A DNA stretch of 64,000 bases from Lepeophtheirus salmonis (Eukaryota; Arthropoda; Copepoda; Siphonostomatoida; Caligidae), in contig NC_052139.2 of NCBI RefSeq assembly GCF_016086655.4, positions 29,454,002 through 29,518,001 of the forward strand, read 5' to 3'. Shown one piece after another: positions 59,341-64,000 of this stretch (within the stretch, counting starts at the first letter, position 1; the number at the start of each line of letters is the position of its first letter). The position numbers were made by a program, and so were the translations under genes. The notes beneath the pieces are model-generated. The model saw nothing but the letters and a program-made list of their open reading frames with translations. It did not search any database and was not told where the DNA came from.

Positions 59341-60450
59341 AGAATGATTGATGATTACCAATTGATGATTTTATTTAATATACAAACATGTTGATTGGTT
59401 TTATAGAAGTTACAAATTATATAATAAAATAAATAGTCACAATTAGATATACAAAATACTTTAACTCTAAAAGATTTTGTTTTATTGTTTGACTAATGAA
59501 CTATTTAGCCATTGGGGGATGCAACATCAATATTACACGAATAATTATTCACATACACTAACATGGTTGTCTCAGTTGGACACATTCCTGTGGACTATTA
59601 TATAAAATAGGGGTTTGGATGGTATGATTCATGTGTACAAAAAAATATATTGAATGGTTAAAAGTCTAATAATAACAATTACCTATAATTGGCCAAGTGT
59701 GATGTATTTTTAATTGGATGTATGTGTAGCGTAGCATTAGTATTTGTTGTAACTTGTATATCGAATAATTTTACCAATTTATCATCTTGTACGTACCCAT
59801 CTTGACCTTTTTATTATGTAGAGGAGGAATCTCACAATAATAATACACATTTTAATCGTTTAATCCCCCATTCTTCCATTTACTTTCTTCCACGTAGCTA
59901 CCTCCTCTTCCTCCCCCCTATTTATATTTTGAATTAAATTATTTAGTGCATCTTTTCTTATATTTTTGAGAGGCAAAAACTTATGTTAAGGCATTATTCT
60001 TAATGATGGTTTGGAGAATCTTCCAAGGTGAAGGGTTCTGGCTCTGCGTGGAAGAGTGAAAAACCATATGCTAAAACTCAAAGGAGTTATTTGTTATCTT
60101 TAAACCTTCTTCCGTGCTTTTATTCATATTCCAGAAAGCTGATCGCTATCTTGGATCGATATCTTGTTCTTCCCATGGAATCTACCGATTTAATTATCTT
60201 TAAAATAATCGGCAATGACTCTGAGATCGTTCAGAAATGTTTCTGTGAGGATTTCAAAAGTATTTATAACTCTATCAGGAGGTACGAACGCCAATGCAAT
60301 AAAACTCTTTACTGTAGTTAGTATAGTCTCGTTTTCAATGTAAATTAGTCGTAGCTATGACTTTTGAACTTGCCTCCACAATGAAGGACCCAAATGAAAA
60401 AAAACAACAAAAAAAAAAACATCCAACAACTTTAGTAAATGGTAAAACAT
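59341..60450. other. AT-rich intergenic DNA
   Basis: A 97-codon plus ORF (60028-60321) has no recognisable family. No other feature. Confidence 0.35.
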
Positions 60451-60580
60451 TCTTAGTTTTAAATATAGTGTTTAGTTCAAAATCAGCTAATACTCTGATA
60501 GGATGAAATGTAAATGTACCTCATTAATCCCATCAGAGTATTAGCTAATTTTGAACTGAACACTATATCTACAACTAAAG
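60451..60580. repeat. Foldback (long inverted repeat)
   Basis: The core arms 60463-60503 and 60528-60568 are inverted copies matching at 38 of 41 positions (left arm contains AATCAGCTAATACTCTGATA), with a 24-base loop. Weaker pairing continues about 12 bases outward on both sides (CTTAGTTTTAAA against CTACAACTAAAG). The size fits a foldback MITE. No flanking target duplication is obvious. Confidence 0.88.
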
Positions 60581-61248
60581 ATATTTCCCCTTAGACTAAA
60601 GTTATTGTATGTTTTTTTTTTCATTAAATAAAATAGATTCTCCTAAGTTTGTAACTCTAAGGCTGGCTGAGGTTTCAAATCCACGCCTAGACGCTGGCAA
60701 TGAAGAAGTACAGTTATTTCTCCTTATTCGTCTTATGGTATTAACTAAATTCATAATTTTTCATAATCACAGTCGAGCTTTATTTCCAATATTTTAAACA
60801 GTACCCCTTAAATGCCCCAAGGTAGACATTTTTCAAAAACAAAAAATGAGCCCCCATGCCATAATTCTGCAGGTCCATCTCTGATAAGGAAAATCCTTCA
60901 ATTATTCTACATTTGATGATTAATTAAACATACTATTTTGCCAAAAATTTTATAGTAATTATAGTAATTTAAGTGTGTGTGTCTTTTGAATTTATAAAAC
61001 TTCTTAATAAGTAAGTCCTGGTTAAACAAGATGAATATAACTTTAAGAAATTTTTTGATAGTGCTTATTCGTATAATTCATTAGATTTAAAATTTTAAAT
61101 CTTCTTAATTATTCCCTAAGGTTTTCAATACAAGTTATGTTTTACGGGCACATGATACATTCCTTTATTTGGATTTGGAATCATTATGAAATTAAGAATG
61201 GGTTCTATCGGCAGCAGAGTGCAAGAATATATCCCTGAATTGGAGATT
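60581..61248. other. Intergenic DNA
   Basis: AT-rich, no gene. Confidence 0.35.
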
Positions 61249-61673
61249 GCGGTGGTGGAGTTTAAGTTGCATTGGGGACCAGTACTTCACCTGTACAACC
61301 TGTGAACCTGGGTGTATCTTGGGATATTGGAAGGGTACCATGATGATCAGGGAAGCGGCGGTGGATAAATTCAACTTGCCTCGATGCCCAGTAGTTTACC
61401 TACACAACCTGTGGGGCAGGAGATATTATAGCATGTTAGCAATGTTCCTTGGTGCTTCGAAAACGCAGCGGTGGTGGAGTTTAAACTGCCTCGAGGCCCA
61501 CCACTTCACCTATACAACCTGTGGGCCGGGTTGTATTTTGGAAAATTAGAAGTTTCCTTGATGCTCAAGGAAGCGGCGGAAAATAAGTTCAAGAGGCTTC
61601 GGGACCCAGCAATTCACCTCTACAACCTGTTAGTGAGGCTGTATTATAGATTAGAAGGGTTCCATCTTGGCAT
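61249..61673 (+). repeat. Minisatellite of about 108 bp, four units
   Basis: Units start at 61249, 61355, 61465 and 61573 (106, 110, 108 and about 100 bp). Each opens GC(G/A)GCGG or GCGGTGG and carries a conserved CACCT(G/A)(T/C)ACAACCTGT box. The long ORFs across it are by-products of the repeat. The same repeat in reverse orientation is at 46961-47275. Confidence 0.85.
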
Positions 61674-61904
61674 GTTTCTTCATTATTCAATAGTTTTATC
61701 GTCTGAATATATATAAATTGCAAAAAAAATGCACCCGATAATATTGTATTGCAATGAAATTATTCACAATCATATTCCTTACAATGATTTTGCTTCAATA
61801 TGATATTATCCACAACGTTTTTCTCTCACAATGATAATATACACAACGATATTACAACGCAATGGTATGTTTCCAACATTTATGTTTGCAACCTTTTTAA
61901 TACA

Positions 61905-62483
61905 ATCATTTTACCAGACACCCTCCATCAGTTGGTCGTCTCGAAGACCACCGTCTACGCTGTCAGAAAGTCCGAAACGTTGAAGAGGTTTTAAGACTCT
62001 GTCAAAAAGGTCAAACTGGACTCGGAGGAGTTAAAGAAAACAACCCAGATCTATCCCCTCAAGTCAATGAGGGCCCATGCAAGAGATCTTGTGGTTTCCC
62101 ACCAGACTATCTAGAAAACTATAAAAAAAATTAGGTGGAAATAACCATGTGAGAGGGGAGAGGCCACCTATGATACCAGCAATGAAAGAAACCCATTTCT
62201 TCCGTTCCAAACTATTTGAATGAGTCTTTTGAGTGCTTTTGAACCCTTTTTGACACTTTTGGCCAAATTACATCCCTAAAACATAACCCGCCCATTCATA
62301 CCTTTGGGTGTTTGTCGAGGGGAAAACCTGATGTATCCATCATTCAAACACAAAAGCCCTCAAATCCCCTGTTTGCCAGGACTGGGACAGCATGCCAGAG
62401 ACTACAACTGCAGTATGTACAAGGCCTTTCCCCGCCGTCTGGAAGTGATCATTACCACTATGAGTGGTTACATTAAGGAATAA
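61905..62483 (+). pseudogene. Mariner transposase relic, middle deleted
   Basis: VVSKTTVYAVRKSETLKRF (HTH 1) is followed by a stop, then SMRAHARDLVVSHQTI (HTH 2). The protein then jumps to a decayed region 3 (HTF..VEGK-like, near 62285-62330) and the C-terminus KAFPRRLEVIITTMSGYIKE with TAA at 62481-62483. The central catalytic segment is missing. It is closely related to 20735-21110 and shares its 3' flank with 54730-54930. Confidence 0.72.
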
Positions 62484-63297
62484 GAAATCTCAGACACACA
62501 TCTATCTATGCTACTACTTTTCTTGAAATCATATTGTTAATTAATAAATTAAACCTTGTTGAAGTTGAAAATTCAAAGTTTTCAGATGTTAATGGATCCC
62601 TCACTATATAATGAGTTCGTACCAGATACAAAATAGATAATATAATAAGTAAAATAAGCAAACCCGACCACGATTGATATGGAAGAAGTGCTAATATCGT
62701 CTCCGTGGTCAATTATCATTCGACATGCGGGATAATTCATAATTGATCATAAAAAAAAACTCATGGATTAACGAACAATTATAATATGAGGCAAGAACAG
62801 TAATTTTCACTTCATTATGATTCCGGATTTGTTAGAACAAGAGACTGTGGCGAGGCAAACTACTGGAGGATTCGGCGAGGCACTCAAACGTCGGGCCGTA
62901 GGAAAGTACAAGAAAATGAGAAACGAAAGCGAAGAAAACTTTAAAGCTCATTACAGTTGGAGAAACCTGGAATAGGAATAGAAAGATAAGGACGATGGTC
63001 TTCATGAAACCTTATTTGCTATAGAAAAATGACTCAACAATAGATTTGTAGATTAAAAAACTCAAGGGGAACACCAGTTTCAACCAAAAATGTACAATTA
63101 CGATCTATAAATCTTATGTTGTTTATATTTTAAGACGAAATACCCTTGAGGCAGTATGTTCTACAACAAAATATTTTAAGGCAGAACTACCGGACACCTA
63201 AAAAAATATATTAACTTTGTCCGTTCATAGTACTTTCGAGTATGTATGTATGTAAAATTATAGAAAATAAAAATATATTCTAATGACGACTAATAAA
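62484..63297. other. Intergenic DNA
   Basis: Contains the shared mariner 3' flank up to about 62530; no gene. Confidence 0.35.
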
Positions 63298-64000
63298 GGG
63301 TGATTCAAAACGAGCGGTTTTTGGATTGTAGAAATAAAACACATAAAATATTATATTATGCTCAAAACTTTATTATGAACCGAATAAATAATCCTTTACA
63401 ACTATTTCTAGAAAATAATTCCCTTCATATGTTGGCCACAACTAGCCATTAATTGGTCCATTCTTTCGCGCCAATTTTCGATGACGCGTTCGAGCATTGT
63501 GACCGGAATCTCACGAATAACTCGTTCAATATTTGCTTCCAATTCTTCAATCGTCGCTGATTTATCCACATAGACTTTTGCTTTTATGTAGCCTCAAAGA
63601 AAAAAGTCCAAAGGTGGAATATCAGACGATCTTGGTGGCCAATTCACCGGGCCAAAACGTGAAATTAATTGCTCACCAAAATGATGTCCCAATAAGTCCA
63701 TTGTTACGCACGCTGTGTGGCAAGTGGCACCGTCTTGTTGGAACAAATATCGTGGACCCAAATCTTTCTTCAAAATGGGCCAAGTTGTTGCATACGAGAA
63801 TCCAAGTTGTTGAGAGCGGTGGCGAATCGATTCTTCACTATCTTCGGCTACACTCTCGGCTACGGCTGCAATATTTTCCACGCTGCAAGCTGTACGTGGC
63901 CTACCAGACGACGGGACATCCCAGCAAGTTGCCGCCCCTTAAAATTTTCGATTATTCTGCGAATTGTGGATTCTGAAGGTCGATTATGTGGACCACGGGT
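63298..64000 (-). pseudogene. Tc1/mariner-superfamily transposase, internally deleted, runs off window
   Basis: The element end AGGGTGATTCAAAACGAGCG is at 63298. The minus-strand reading frame enters from the window edge with RPSESTIRRIIENF. After a shift it runs ENIAAVAESVAEDSEESIRH, then LGFSYATTWPILKKDLG. It then jumps straight to YLFQQDGATCHT (catalytic region 2) and SDIPPLDFFL, where a TGA (63596-63594) replaces an expected Trp. The same frame continues GYIKAKVYVDKSATIEELEA to TAG at 63410-63408. The first catalytic Asp region is deleted. It is the same family as 42911-43745. Confidence 0.85.

Noticed and set aside
61247..61716. Overlapping ORFs of 100 and 81 codons as a repeated-motif protein (CxxCxPGC-like)
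   Set aside because: They are read across a minisatellite whose unit also occurs inverted at 46961-47275 without a conserved frame, and unit lengths are not multiples of three.
1..64000. CRISPR arrays, bacterial operons, rRNA or tRNA genes, organelle DNA
   Set aside because: No regularly spaced short repeats with unique spacers, no ribosome-binding-site pattern, no recognisable rRNA or tRNA; introns and transposons show nuclear animal DNA.

Overview
This is an AT-rich eukaryotic (animal) nuclear window. It shows introns with GT..AG borders, long AT-rich intergenic DNA, A/T homopolymers, and a very dense load of decayed DNA transposons and LINEs. The mixture of Tc1/mariner copies in many subfamilies, THAP/P-element relics, hAT and L1/Tx1-like LINEs suggests an arthropod. 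A parasitic copepod such as a salmon louse is my best guess. That is inference from general character, not from a recognised marker gene.

Only two host genes are well supported. (1) Bases 1-5487, plus strand: the 3' part of a gene for an AHNAK-like giant repeat protein. It has almost six near-identical 588-bp (196-residue) units followed by a long unique tail. Four one-base A-run contractions interrupt the frame inside the repeat array. (2) Bases 39876-41847, minus strand: a two-exon C2H2 zinc-finger gene predicting a 577-residue protein with eleven fingers. Finger 5 is split by the 238-bp intron.

Almost everything else that can be interpreted is mobile DNA. 6.5-7.1 kb: THAP/P-like exon relic. 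9.3-10.7 kb: LINE reverse transcriptase relic (minus). 11.3-13.0 kb: a mariner copy carrying a second mariner inside it. 13.8-14.0 kb: a 55-bp minisatellite. 16.4-17.0 kb: LINE 3' relic. 18.6-20.2 kb: hAT transposase with a 56-bp intron. 20.7-21.1 kb: mariner relic. 21.9-23.5 and 24.9-25.9 kb: two P-element/THAP transposase pseudogenes. 27.1-30.2 kb: a nearly complete LINE ORF2 (endonuclease, reverse transcriptase, C-terminus; minus). 35.1-35.9 kb: a 714-bp mariner deletion derivative with an intact 137-codon ORF. 42.9-46.4 kb: three mariner relics of different subfamilies. 46.7-47.4 kb: a repeat element with an internal minisatellite that recurs inverted at 61.2-61.7 kb. 48.9-51.6 kb: a mariner relic and a complete-ended Tc1 element. 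53.9-54.9 kb: mariner 3' ends. 56.5-58.5 kb: a DD37D (maT-type) mariner inserted into a related mariner. 60.5 kb: a foldback repeat. 61.9-62.5 and 63.3-64.0 kb: further mariners.

At least five short dispersed-repeat families link distant parts of the window. One has six copies that keep a QFYSESN-like reading frame. The two host genes show no functional link. The mobile elements are mostly dead, but several keep intact terminal repeats and TA target duplications, and some short ORFs keep a DNA-binding domain without a full catalytic triad.
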